A stretch of DNA of 64,000 nucleotides from Cryoendolithus antarcticus (lineage: Eukaryota > Ascomycota > Dothideomycetes > Cladosporiales > Cladosporiaceae): contig NAJO01000024.1 of assembly GCA_002077065.1 (NCBI GenBank), positions 682,001-746,000 on the forward strand, in the 5' to 3' direction. Shown here piece by piece: positions 1-11,069 of the stretch. The first letter of the stretch is position 1. Each line of letters opens with the position of its first letter. The notes below the pieces were generated by a model. That model was not told the origin of the DNA and ran no database searches. It saw only the letters and a list, made by a program, of their open reading frames with translations. Made by a program: the position numbers and the translations under genes.

Positions 1-3000
1 GGACACCTTCATGCTGATAGTTCTTCAGGCTGTGGGCTATGGTCTGATTGATGAAGATGGGCGGATCGCCAGCATCGCGCAGCGGATTGATTGCGAGCCC
101 TGACTGACTTGGGTTGGCCGCGATCATCTGGGAGAGCATGTCCGGATTGGATGACAGCTGCGACTGCGACTGCACCTGCGTGAATAGATGGCTTCGTGCT
201 TGTGCATTGCTCCTGCGAGTTTTCGCGACTTCGTCTTGCTTCACCTCCTTTGCCTTCTTCGCAGAGCCGTGCTTGGATGACGGCGTTGCAGCTGCCTCAT
301 CATCCGCCTCGTCGTCATCATCGACTTCATCTTGTTGGTCTTCGTCGGGGTCAAGATTGTACGGAGTGGCCTGCGTGGCCGACTTGTGAGGCACGAACAG
401 CTTGCTGGTACGCTTCTGCAGCAACGGACGCAGCTCAGCCACGAACATGTCGACCTGACCATCTTGAAGGAGTTGCTGTATCATGTCTGGGTCACAGGCG
501 ACTCGAGGCAAGACAGAGCAGTACCAAGCATATGCCATGCGGGCGCACTTCTGCATCGCTTCCACGATATGTGCCTCCATCACCTCATGCAAGCCTTCAT
601 TGTCGTTCACATGTAGAATTGCAGTGATCAGCCTCTGCTTGAACCCTGCTCTTGCGAGCTCCTGCCATGTCTGCCAGAGCAACTCCTGTACCGGCTGCCC
701 AGCCTCTTTCAGCATTTTTATCAAGAGGTGCTTACGCTGCTTGGTCTCAGCGAGCTGGTCGAAGTCCCACTCGTCTACGTCAGAGGCGGTGGCTAATAGG
801 GGATCTTCGAGGGGTGCAGGCTTGCTTTTTCTCGAAGGGGTGCTGCTTTTCGGTGCACCTCTGGGCTTCTTGCTGGGCTTGATGATCTCCGGGGCCTTCC
901 TCCTGGGCGCACTTCTACTCGCTGAGCTGTCCGTTGAAAACGTCAAGTCGATGACGTTGTGATTGGATTTGACAGGCGTTCGTAGCGTGTTACTGTCGTT
1001 GCTTCGTGGGCGATGTGTGTCATCTGGGCTCTCCTCTTTGATCACTTCCGAAATACGCGAGGGTTCGGTCGAAAGCGCACTTTCTGTGCCGTGGGCGTGC
1101 CGGAACGAGCGCGGCAGATCTGAGCTCTCGTTGATCTCGTCATGTACTGGCTCGGGCGATGTGGACCTCCGCTTAGCCATGAGCACATTGTCGGCACCAT
1201 CCGTGGGCTTTTCGACCATGTCCACCTCATGATTGAGGGTATCGCTGCGCAAAGCGTGTTCTGAGTCCTCAATATTGTCCTGATGCTGCTCGTCGTCCTC
1301 GAGCGCCTCGTCCGACATCACAATGTCGTCTATCTGCTCCTGATCATCTTCTGCTGCTTCGTCCGGCATCACGAAGTCGTCACTGCCAGCCGTAGTAAGT
1401 GGCTCATCTGGTTCCGCTGTAGTAGAGTGCTCATCGTCCGCCTGTGCTGATGCAATGGGCTCTTCTGCGAGAGTCTGCGACAGTCTGTTCACGTCACGCT
1501 GTGGCGGAATTTGTATCCGATCGCCAGGTCCGAGGAGGTTCAGTGCGGTCTGCAGGGTAGCGCCATTTGCACTTGGTTGCTGCGCTGTCGTACCGGGACC
1601 ATGGGCTGGCTTGATGGATGAGCGACTCGGCCGCGCAGGTGTCTGGCTGGCGGACCAAATGGAGATCTTCCACAACTCCTTCTCGCGATCATGTACGGTA
1701 GGCTCAAGCATCTCACACTGGCGTCTGAGGCTCGCCTCTCCATCCCACTGCATCGTTGACAGGTAGTTCCGATACTTGATTAGGCGATTGTCCAGCTGTA
1801 CGATCACTCGCTGAGCTCCACGAACAAGCTCGTCACGGACAGTGCGGCTCCTCTTCATCTTCTTCCACACACTCCATGCTTCTTTCTTCACAAGGACTGG
1901 CAACTTGCTCTCACGCCACTCATGCTGATATGTTTCAATGGCAGAGTCGACGACTTCTGGGATGTCGATCTGGCCAGCCTGGCTCTCGTCGTCGACTTCG
2001 GCAAGATCATCGCCATTGTCATCATCAAGGTCTGCGCCATCATCGGTTGCGACCGTAGTGGCGTCGTCGTCAGCGTATGGGAATGCAATGATGTCAACGT
2101 CGCCGTCTCGGTGACGATACTTCATCAGAAGGTGGTCATACTCTCCACCGATTTGTGCAGCATCCTCAACAGAATAGCCCAAATCGATCGCACTGCTGGT
2201 AATCATCGCGTCAGTCTCCCGTGTGATGAACACTCGTTCTTCGTCGTTACGGAGCGCAGCCGAAGTGGTCTCTAATGCGTACTGCACGACGAAGGCGGAA
2301 CGGACAGAGTCTGGCATCAGACGACCATTCAGATTGCTCTTGCTGCCGGCTAAGGCTTTGCCTGCATTCATGCGGTCCCTGTACGGGTAGACTACCAGGG
2401 CATCTTGCGCGTTTCGAGTCATATTGGCCTCCTCCGGTGCGTGGAGGAAGTGTTTGGTGCATCCATGAGCGTACTGAGCAAGGCCGGACTGTACCAGCGG
2501 ATTGACATATTGAAAGTCATCGGACTCTTCGTCCTCTCCGTCGTTGATGAACAATGCATGTCTTGGAGGTAAGACACCGACTGCAGCGCCAAGCACAGTG
2601 TTGCCAAAGAAGAGGCCGTCAATCGAGTAACTCTTCTCGGGCAAATAAACGGTAGGATCGTCGATACCATCATCTGGTGACATGATGCGGTGATCAAGCG
2701 CGGAATTATGGTCAGTCACGATCGCAGACGAGTCTAATCGGCGCCGCTTCCGCCCGCGGCCGTCGTCGACATGCTGCTCGCCATCTCTGGGACCTTCGCC
2801 GATCATTGGTTCTGCAGTGGCGTATGCAACTGGCGTAGTCTGGCGCTCGTTCAAGTGGGCAGGCTGTGTAATGGAGTCTGGTGTGGGCCACTGGATCGGT
2901 TCGTCCTTGGTACTATATCTGCTGGAGCTGTCCTGGAGATGCCGGATGCACCTTAGATACGCAGTTCTCTCGCCTAAGGCCTTGATGCCACATTCGTCTC

Positions 3001-3196
3001 TCAGAAATGCAAGGTCGACAGCAGTCAGCAACGTGACGCCATCAACTCCGTTCTCGATGAGTTTGGTTGCAAGCTGTTCAAGCGAGGGGAACGAGGCGTG
3101 GGGTACATCACGCCTGATATACTGCACAGCATCGCCACGAAGGAAATCGGTAACATCCTCGACAGTCCAGTGCCACACATCTGGTGGGCGCGTCAT
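1..3196 (-). CDS. SAM-domain SNF2-family chromatin remodeller (ATRX/ARIP4-like), N-terminal part
   Basis: An uninterrupted minus-strand frame runs from the ATG at 3196 off the left edge of the window, giving 1065 visible codons. Residues about 5-90 read as a SAM-like domain (WTVEDVTDFL near the start, ENGVDGVTLL in the middle). A long acidic, Ser/Thr-rich and basic-patch region follows, including a bipartite NLS-like GRKRRRL stretch and a conserved block containing EKELWKISIW. The last residues, 1057-1065, are LKNYQHEGV, the start of a SNF2 ATPase (YQ..GV preceding motif I). The ATPase lobes lie outside the window. By family knowledge this is a nuclear ATP-dependent remodeller or repair translocase of the ATRX/ARIP4 branch; that branch assignment is inference. 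It shares a 1067-bp divergent intergenic region with the glutathione synthetase gene. Confidence 0.82.
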   Translation of the reverse strand, partial: MTRPPDVWHWTVEDVTDFLRGDAVQYIRRDVPHASFPSLEQLATKLIENGVDGVTLLTAVDLAFLRDECGIKALGERTAYLRCIRHLQDSSSRYSTKDEPIQWPTPDSITQPAHLNERQTTPVAYATAEPMIGEGPRDGEQHVDDGRGRKRRRLDSSAIVTDHNSALDHRIMSPDDGIDDPTVYLPEKSYSIDGLFFGNTVLGAAVGVLPPRHALFINDGEDEESDDFQYVNPLVQSGLAQYAHGCTKHFLHAPEEANMTRNAQDALVVYPYRDRMNAGKALAGSKSNLNGRLMPDSVRSAFVVQYALETTSAALRNDEERVFITRETDAMITSSAIDLGYSVEDAAQIGGEYDHLLMKYRHRDGDVDIIAFPYADDDATTVATDDGADLDDDNGDDLAEVDDESQAGQIDIPEVVDSAIETYQHEWRESKLPVLVKKEAWSVWKKMKRSRTVRDELVRGAQRVIVQLDNRLIKYRNYLSTMQWDGEASLRRQCEMLEPTVHDREKELWKISIWSASQTPARPSRSSIKPAHGPGTTAQQPSANGATLQTALNLLGPGDRIQIPPQRDVNRLSQTLAEEPIASAQADDEHSTTAEPDEPLTTAGSDDFVMPDEAAEDDQEQIDDIVMSDEALEDDEQHQDNIEDSEHALRSDTLNHEVDMVEKPTDGADNVLMAKRRSTSPEPVHDEINESSDLPRSFRHAHGTESALSTEPSRISEVIKEESPDDTHRPRSNDSNTLRTPVKSNHNVIDLTFSTDSSASRSAPRRKAPEIIKPSKKPRGAPKSSTPSRKSKPAPLEDPLLATASDVDEWDFDQLAETKQRKHLLIKMLKEAGQPVQELLWQTWQELARAGFKQRLITAILHVNDNEGLHEVMEAHIVEAMQKCARMAYAWYCSVLPRVACDPDMIQQLLQDGQVDMFVAELRPLLQKRTSKLFVPHKSATQATPYNLDPDEDQQDEVDDDDEADDEAAATPSSKHGSAKKAKEVKQDEVAKTRRSNAQARSHLFTQVQSQSQLSSNPDMLSQMIAANPSQSGLAINPLRDAGDPPIFINQTIAHSLKNYQHEGV

Positions 3197-4263
3197 ATTG
3201 CGCCTTGGTATGCTGTGTAGTGTTGAAGCGAGTGTCGGTGTCTTGTCGAGGCGTGGTGCGTGGTGTTTGATGGCAGGAGGTGAGGTGGTGTGTCGTAAAT
3301 CTGGGTGTAGAAGGTGAAGTGCTTCTCGAGGTGAGCGGCTGATCCCGAACAGGCACGTGAACCTGATAGAAGGGCAAGTGCAAGTGTAAGTGCGTCGACG
3401 CGTAGAAGTGGCAGGAGCGACCGAGGGGATGCCGAGAGTGTGTAGCTGCGGCTCAAAACTTGCGGACTGCGCACATCCAAAACTTTTGCAACACGCGAGA
3501 GGTCAACGCACGGCTATGGCAAGCTCGACAAGCAAGAAGTGAGCCCCTGATCTCGTTGTACGCTTTCCAGTCGTACAGTAATTCACAGTCATACAGGCAT
3601 CGACGCAGAGAAGTACGTGTTGTGCCGATGCGCTGCTTTACAGCGACTCGCTGACACCTTCCCGGCCACCGACTGGTCGTCGCAACGGTAAGCTCGCTGA
3701 CTGCTGACCACTACTGTTGTCACACAAGCAAGCAGACCTTATGTAGCTTTTCAGACGTTCCTATGCCTCCTCTTTGCGCGACTCAAAAGGCGCTGGCGCA
3801 ACGACCGCAAATCGCTTCTCGAGTCCGGCGCTGGAGCGTACATGTCTCGTAGTGCACAGCGTAAGCTCCAGGACGAGGTAGAAGCTGACCTGCGAGTGGA
3901 ACGAACCTCCCAGTGCCAGGCATGCGAAAGACTGGCGATTGCGACAACCTTCAGAAAGTACTGGGACTGTCTCGTAGAAGTTCTGTATGCCACCCGCTCA
4001 GGCCAAGGGGGATTCCCTACATGGGATGTGGCAGATGCGCATTGTACGGGGCAGAGATAGTCTCGAGGTCTCGCGCGACTGTTTAGAGCACGGTAATCGA
4101 GGAAGGTGCGATGCTAGATCGCGCTTGCATCCAGATGGAGTCCAGGTCCCGCCAAGCCATGAACCCTGCCGCGGCGAACTCGACTTTGTCAGCACGCCAT
4201 TGTGTTCCGCAGCATCGAAAACTCCAGCGATCAGACCAGCACACTGATCAATAGCATGTAACG
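3197..4263. promoter_or_regulatory. Divergent intergenic region, SNF2 gene / GSH2
   Basis: About 1.07 kb separates two divergent start codons and must hold both promoters. Short open frames exist (for example 3842-4060 plus, with a CxxC and a third Cys), but none resembles a family I know and none has a convincing splice partner. No repeat or RNA gene was seen. Confidence 0.5.
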
Positions 4264-6024
4264 ATGGCGAACGCCGTATACCCACCTTACCCTCCGACAC
4301 TGACTCAAGCCGAGCAAGAGTACCTCCTCACCAACCTCAAGGATTGGTCGATCACCCATGGCCTTGCTGTACGGCCGACCAGCTCATATGTTACTGAAGA
4401 TCTCGACCCGGCAAGGGCTCTGGCGACGACAGCTCCTGTAACGCTTTTCCCAAGTCTCTTCCCGAGGTCTTGCTTCGACCAAGCTCGGGCTGTCAGCCAG
4501 GCGTACAGCGAGCTGTACTCTGCTATTGCTGCAGACGAGGAATGGCTTGGTGAGATTGTCAAGGAGTAGGTCAGATGAATCTTCCCCTTGTCATATGGCT
4601 GTTCTCAGCGTAGCTCGTGCCGGCATGACTTTGTTACATGCCTTGACTTCGGCTCAGTCTCAAATCTGCAGCTCTTCACTCCACTGCCATAGATCGACGC
4701 TCTGACAGTCATTCAACAGGCTGTTGGAGATTGACGACTTCATTGAGAACCTCTGGAAAGTCCATCTTGCCGTGAAGAAGGAAGGCTATGCTCAAGTCGG
4801 TAGTACTTGCACCCCACATGCTTATGACCCACTGACAGTGCATAGAGCCTCCAACTCGGTCTCTTTCGCTCAGACTACATGGTACACGTGTCAGACAGGA
4901 ACAGCGACTCAAGACTCTCTGTGAAGCAAGTCGAGTTCAACACTATCGCGTCCTCATTCGGTGGTCTCTCGAGCCAAGTGGCCTCTTTGCATCGCTATCT
5001 ACATTCCGTCGGTGCATACCCTGAAGTCACATCATCACTCATTAATGATGCATCGCTTCAGTGTAGCGGCTCGGTCCCGCAACTCGCGTCAGGCCTTGCG
5101 AAAGCACATCAGGCGTATGTTGAGTCAGACAAGCCTAATCGACCAGTCTGTGTCCTCTTCCTCGTGCAAGATGTGGAGCGGAACGTTTTCGATCAGCGCC
5201 ACCTAGAGTATGCTCTCAACACAGATCATGGCGTCCGCACATTCCGTCTCCCCTTCAGTCGAGTCCTGGAGGATACGAGTCTCGATCAGGACCGCAAGCT
5301 ACTCTACACTCCGCCATCATTTTCAGGCAAGCAGTGGGAGGTCTCAGTCGTCTACTTCCGAGCCGGCTATGCACCCACAGAGTACACCTCACAGCGTGCC
5401 TGGGATGCGCGACTACACATTGAGCGAAGCGCGGTTATCAAGTGTCCAGGCATATTGACACATCTCGCGGGTTCAAAGAAGGTGCAGCAAGTACTCGCCA
5501 CGCCTCAATCGCCACACCTCGCACGTTTCTTACCCGACAAACTTGCTGCAGACAAGCTGCTTGCCACATTCGCTCCGATCTACCCACTCGACGAGAGTGA
5601 AGCGGGTCTCGAAGCTCGCAAGCTCGCGACAGATCCACAAACGGCGCAGAAGTACGTCCTTAAACCTCAGCGAGAGGGTGGCGGCAACAACATCTACCGG
5701 TCTGAGATACCCGGATTTCTGCAGAGTCTACCCAAGACAAAGTGGCCAGCCTACATTTTGATGGAGATGATCGAGCCGCCTACACAAGGTAATGCGATCT
5801 TCCGCAACGGTGAGGTTCAGAGTGGCGAGGTGATCTGCGAGCTCGGTGTGTATGGAGCTTGTCTGTGGCGGGACAAGGTCGAGAACGAGGTCGTGAAAGG
5901 TAGAGAAGTGCTGGAGAACTTCGAGGCAGGGTATCTGCTACGTACTAAAGGAGCAGGGAGCAGTGAAGGGGGTGTTGCTGCTGGATTTGGAAGTGTCGAT
6001 AGCTGTTGCTTGCTCGACCTGTGA
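4264..6024 (+). CDS. GSH2: Glutathione synthetase, three exons
   Basis: ATP-dependent enzyme that joins glycine to gamma-glutamylcysteine, the second step of glutathione synthesis in the cytosol. Exons are 4264-4565, 4720-4795 and 4846-6024, giving 518 residues, the normal size. The exon 1 to 2 junction restores the expected LLEIDDFIENLWKVHLAVK run. The second junction gives a LQLGLFRSDYM run, which requires an atypical GTCGGT donor; the nearby GTAGTA donor does not keep phase. The glycine-rich ATP-grasp loop is visible as KPQREGGGNNIYRSEI, followed by the ILMEMI strand. The C-terminus has the family ending GGVAAGFGSVD. The role is firm; only the exact second intron boundaries are uncertain. 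Confidence 0.93.
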
Positions 6025-6604
6025 GCGCCGCAATTCGATCGGCGCTTTCGTCAAGTAGTCAAGCTCTTGAGACGTTCGCCTCGTAGCCTCTGTCATTCAT
6101 GTAGACTACCAACAACCAGGTTTAAGCGGAGGCGTGGGACAAAGTGATCATCCCGTCGCCTTGCCAAGATCTGCTGACTACACACCTCAGCCCGGAAGTC
6201 TCTCCAGCTTTCCGGCTCTCCAATCTCTCCGAACCAACATCCATCATCGGATCATCCCACACCTCCACCACCAGAAACACGACGCGTGGCCCACACAATC
6301 GTGACACGTCCTTACTACCAAGTCCGACTGGGCGTACGTCTGCTTGCACAGCATCCTGCGGACTGGCAGCTACTTTGCTCTGGGTTTGTAGTTGCCATGG
6401 CGCGGTGCACAGCCTTGTCAGAAGTCTAATATTTCGGGATCACCAACGGTGGCCGGAGAGCGGTGCGTGTTGCGCTGGGCATTGGGGATCTGGCTGGTTC
6501 GCACGGTTGGTTATCTCGACTACTCGTCTCCTGGTCCATCTCTGTATTCCTTTCTCTGCAGTGTCATTCTACCATATCCATCTCTTTCGCGTTATACCCT
6601 CAGT
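6025..6604. other. Intergenic region upstream of the b561-like gene
   Basis: About 580 bases between the GSH2 stop and the b561-like start, both on the plus strand. Open frames here run through without recognisable protein similarity. The stretch just before 6605 is pyrimidine-rich, as is common in fungal promoters. Nothing else was seen. Confidence 0.4.
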
Positions 6605-7526
6605 ATGGCGATGTCAACATTCAGACAAGGCGCGGTTCTTCTCGCACTCGGTAAGACTTAATAGTTGTGACCACAAACGAACCTCGCTAATGTCCTCAGT
6701 AACCCTCGCAGCAGCTCAATACGGCCCTCCAAGCGGCTCCGGCTACACTGGCGGCAACCCTTACGCGAATGGCGGTGATGGCGACGGCAACGGCAACTCT
6801 GGCAGCTCGGGCTTCGGTCGAGGAGGCTTCGGCGGCGCCCGCGGTAACGCGAGCACAATCATAACCGCGCACGCCGTCCTCGGCAGTCTCGCCTTCGTCC
6901 TCTTCTTTCCTCTAGGCGGCATCCTCATCCGCGTCGCATCCTTTCCAAAGCTCTGGCTCGCGCACGCAGGCCTCCAAATCGTAGCCTGGATCTTCTACAT
7001 CATTGCTTTCGGGATCGGCGTGTGGATGACGGTGAACTACTACACCTTCAAGAGCGCGCATCCGATTATTGGAATTGTACTGTTTGTGCTGTTGGCTTTC
7101 CAACCAGCACTGGGATTTGTGCATCACATCATGTTCAAGAAGCATTCACGGAGGGTGGTGTGGAGTTATGGACATATCTGGCTTGGGCGGATAACAATCC
7201 TCGGTGGCATCATCAACGGTGGGCTTGGACTGCGACTGGCACAGCAAACGAGGTTCCAGGCGCCTAGCACAGGCGCTGTAGCCGGCTATGCCGTTGCTGC
7301 TGCGATCATGGGTGGCGCGTATTTGGCGAGCATCATATACGGCGAGAGGAAGCGGAGCAAGGCCGCTAAGGGCTCGCAAGCACCGTACAAAGAGGTCTCG
7401 CGAAATGACTACTCGCGGAATGACTACGAGATGGGCTCGCCAGGTCACAATGCCACACGCTCAGGCGCACCTGAGGGAGTGGGCGAGTACTACAAGCAGC
7501 AGAAGAGCGGGCAGACGTACGCTTAA
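6605..7526 (+). CDS. Cytochrome b561-domain membrane protein, secreted N-terminus
   Basis: Two exons, 6605-6650 and 6700-7526, encode 290 residues. The 49-base intron (GTAAGA...CAG) falls inside the signal peptide; splicing gives MAMSTFRQGAVLLALVTLAA with a likely cut before Gln. A Gly/Asn-rich linker follows, then five or so membrane helices. Four histidines sit in the contexts TAHAVLG, LAHAGLQ, SAHPIIG and YGHIWLGR, the pattern of the cytochrome b561 fold that carries two haems and moves electrons across a membrane. No DOMON domain is present, so this is the b561-only type. The tail is hydrophilic and basic (GERKRSKAAKG), probably cytosolic. The electron donor and acceptor cannot be read from sequence. 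Confidence 0.85.
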
Positions 7527-7946
7527 GGGACGATCGGGATCATGATATACACATAGACCGCTGTACATTTGACGCCATGCTCCGTGTACTGTGCTCTCGC
7601 TTCGCATCTGTCGCGTGTAAAGTTCATGAGCCGTAGTGATGGGAAATGGCAGGACTTGCTTCTTGCCAGACCTTGCGCTCTCGTGTCCGAGCTTTGCAGC
7701 CCCTACGAGACACTGACTTACTACCATTCCTAAGGTGATCTGTGGAGGGAGCCATTTCAGCTATGAGCTGACAGCCACGGCAAACACCACCTGCCAGCTT
7801 GTTACTTTAACGAGGAACGCAGGTTTCAGTCTGATTTCCAGTCATGTTACACTGTTCTACAGATAGGCACCTAGCATCCAAGCACCGTGATCTTGTGTAT
7901 TTCCAGGTGCTTGAAGATGGGGCTGCCCTCGCGTGTTTAGCAACCC
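7527..7946. other. Convergent 3' intergenic region
   Basis: About 420 bases between two converging stop codons. It should hold both 3' untranslated regions. No gene, repeat or RNA was recognised. Confidence 0.4.
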
Positions 7947-10736
7947 TCAAGAGACCTCGTCGATCACATCCATAGCCCCTCCTGTCCCAGCTTCCGCCTC
8001 AAACGCATCCAAAGCATCGTTCATATCCGCCGCCGGCTCCTCCACCGGCTCAGGTATCGGCTCTGGCTCGACCAACTCGCCCACAGCCGCCTCGCCGACT
8101 ACGGCCTCCTCCACAGCAGCTTTGCGCCTCCAAACCCTCACCCATCTCTCACCCCACTGCATGATGATCGCCCTCTCCTCTTCTCCGCCCTCATACCGCT
8201 CCATCATCTCGTCTTGGCTTCCGTTTGCGACACTTGCTACAGCATCCTCGATCGTGGCATACAGATCTCTCAGCGTCTGTCGCTCCCTAGGCAACACGGC
8301 ATCGATGACCTGGCGCTGATCGAAAGGAAGCGAGGTGTTTGCTCGCTGTTGCAGAACTTGACGCACGCGTGCCGACACCTTCGCCACAGTGTGGGAGACG
8401 AGCTCGTACATCTGCGCCGAGGCCAGTGCCCTGCCACGGTCCATTCGCTCGTGCAGTGCCCACTCGATGACGGACATCGGCGTAATGATGGTATAGTTGA
8501 GCAGCTTGTCCACGATGTTGGCCGCGTTGCCAGGATGAAGACTCCAGAAGTCTACGACACTCGAGATGATCTGCCTGCGAGCGGCTTCGGACTGCGTTGC
8601 GAGAGCCGAGAGCTTGTCTTTCAGACGATCGATGTTAGAGATCACGTGAGACATGCTCTTCGAGCCAACGTTCAAGATGCAGGTCATGTAGACGTCTGTG
8701 CTTGATACCAGCGGATCAGGCACACCGTGGCTGGAGGCTTGGTCACTTATGTCATCGAAAATGGCTTGAATTTGTTCTTCGGACGCCTTCTCCTTGAGTA
8801 GCTTGAGGAGAGCGCGCGCCTCAGTGGCGTAAGGTAGGTTGTCGCTGGCATACTTGAAGTCGGGGACATCTTTCTCTTTGCTGGCAGGTACCAAGACCTG
8901 GAAGGGATCCGGCAGAGTCTCGCGAATGCGCTTGGCAAACGACAAGCGAATCTCCTTGTCAAGTGCGCCATTGATGAATGCTCTGCGTGGGTGAATGTCG
9001 GGAAGTGGGATATCGGCGGTCCTAACATGGTCAGTAATCGTCGTGGATGGGGAGGGATGAGTACATACCACTCCTGCCACTTCCATCGGAACTCGAAGTT
9101 GCTGAGGTGATGTGCGAACCAGTCCATGAATCGATACTGCAGCTCGAGGTCAAGCTGATCGATATTGCGGTAAATGAAGCGAATGGCTCGGCCAAGACTG
9201 GGTGCGATGGCTTGAGGCGCGAGCTTGCACACCTCCGTGATCACCGAATGGTAGCAGATGAGACGATGCTGCGGTGCTGGAAGCTTGAAGATCTGCGAGA
9301 AGAGTGCATCGATCCCAACGTCCTCCGGCTTCCAGGTTGATACGCCACCGGTATACTCCTTGAGCCTGTCGAAACCCGTCTCACGCCGGGTGAAAGTGCC
9401 AGGAGTCCAGAAGTTGTCGAGCTCGTTCAAGTACTTCGATGTGGCGTTCCTGTTGAAATCTAAGATGTTCACCGTGTCCACAACAGCATCGCGTATCAGA
9501 GAGCATGCGATATGCGTCGTCGGTGGCACAGACTCGACGTCCTGATCTGCGTAGAGGGAGAAGAACACCTCAGGAAAGACCTCACCGGAGTTCGCGTAGA
9601 TTGGCGACGGAACCTCGATGACCGGGAACGTGTGTTTTTGAGATGGTGCATGCTCCCCGTTGCCGTTGGTGTCTCCATTGGCTTCCGCCTCGCGCTTCAC
9701 AGGTTCGAATGCCCTCGGTATGCAGCTCAGTGGCCAGCCTTTGTTCGTCTCTTCTTGCAGTTGCCGTTGGACGAGCGAGATGACGCTACCAAACGCCATA
9801 GGCCGGTTGTCGTCGTCGCCGCCCATCGCCGGGTACGGGTTGACCAGCGCATCGAGGCTGTGCGGAGCTGTTGCTACGATCTCGGTCTTCTCGAGTAGTT
9901 CGGCAACTTGCTCTTTGATCGCATCGCTGTCATTTGCTGCGATTAGGTACGGTATTGTGAGTAGTATGATCTTCACGAGCTCGATGCCGATGGCCTGGAA
10001 TATTGTCAGTCGAGTGCAGCTTAAACAGGTCGACTACAACATACATCCTCGGAAGAAGCTGTCTGGAGATCAACCGCTCGGTCGAACAGCTCGTTCAGCA
10101 CGGGAACGACACCGTCCTCCTCGAAGAGCGGGCTAAGACAGGCAATGAACCGGAGCAGCAGCTTCACCGTTCGCCATGCGCCCTCTTGCAAAGCTTCTTG
10201 GATCTGCAATGTCGCCGCTGCTACAACCTCTGCAGCAGCTTCCGACTTGTACTCATTCGCGTAGAGCACTGCCGCGGCGATGAAGGGAATCTTCAATGGC
10301 TGTTCAGCAACACTGTGGGGACGTCAGCCGATGTATAGCGCAGACTCATTTCCAGATACGCACACTTTGAGCGCTACAGTGACGAACACCTCCCTCACGT
10401 ATTCATCCCCCCAATTGTCGGCTGCAAGCTTGCCAACGTTGGAAAGTGCGCCCTTGATGTCCACCGGCTCGCGGCCCTGGGCGTCCTCGGCGGCTTCGAC
10501 CAGTACGCGGCGAATGCGAGTTCCAGGTGGTATTTCTTGTCGAGCGCGCTGGTTGCGGAAGTTGCCATGTTCATACTCGTCGTCATCTATGTGCCATTGA
10601 GTCAGTGAGGTGGATAGATTCACTCGCGCTGCAATGCCATACCTCTTCCTCTCTTCCTGCGATCGTTCCGTGGACCGCGAAATCCTCCTCCTCCTCCACC
10701 ATTCCTATCATCGCGGCGGCGATCAACGTCTGCCAT
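7947..10736 (-). CDS. CBP80: Nuclear cap-binding protein subunit 1 (CBP80), five exons
   Basis: Large subunit of the nuclear cap-binding complex, which with CBP20 binds the m7G cap of new transcripts and aids splicing, export and decay. Exons on the minus strand are 10736-10643, 10586-10364, 10312-10045, 9994-9069 and 9021-7947, totalling 861 residues with all phases consistent. The N-terminus is basic and Gly-rich (an RRRDDRNGGGGGFRGPRNDR stretch), typical of the nuclear signal region. The MIF4G fold starts in exon 2 (DIKGALSNVGKLAADNWGDE) and continues through EQPLKIPFIAA and GIELVKIILLTIPYLIA. The exon 4 to 5 junction restores FRWKWQEW followed by ADIPLPDIHPRRAFI, a conserved CBP80 block. 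A run of TG dinucleotides lies just upstream of the start codon. Confidence 0.92.
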
Positions 10737-11069
10737 GACTGCAGTGTGTGTGTGTGTCTGTCGAGTTGGGTATGTTTGAGTGTTTGCGATCGATCATGTA
10801 CACCCCCGACGCGCTTCGCGGATCCTGAGAGTGAGCTTCCCAGAGCCGCTAGTCTCGGCTGAAGCGTCCCGTGTTCCGTGACTTATGTGAGCCTTGCTCC
10901 ACCCGCCGATTCAACTCGGATCCCGAAAGCACAGCTCAGTTGCACAGCTTTGGCGAGACGAGAAAGGCTCACTGTTGGATGCATTGGGCTGCGGCAACAG
11001 TCTGTTGACCTGCCATGCCTCCTCATGTCTCACTGAACAGAGTAAGCCATGATGTAGGCGAGCTTCACA
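10737..11069. promoter_or_regulatory. Divergent promoter region CBP80 / HET fusion gene
   Basis: A compact 333-bp space separates the CBP80 start (minus) and the HET-gene start (plus). A short TG dinucleotide run sits at about 10741-10757 in the CBP80 leader. The HET-gene start is preceded by CTTCACA, a good fungal initiation context. Confidence 0.5.

Noticed and set aside
4796..4801. GTAGTA at 4800 as donor of the second GSH2 intron
   Set aside because: It looks better as a donor than GTCGGT at 4796 but breaks the reading frame with every nearby AG.
6144..6604. Plus-strand frame extending the b561-like ORF upstream to 6144
   Set aside because: The upstream part starts at GTG, has no family resemblance, and the real protein begins with a spliced signal peptide at 6605.
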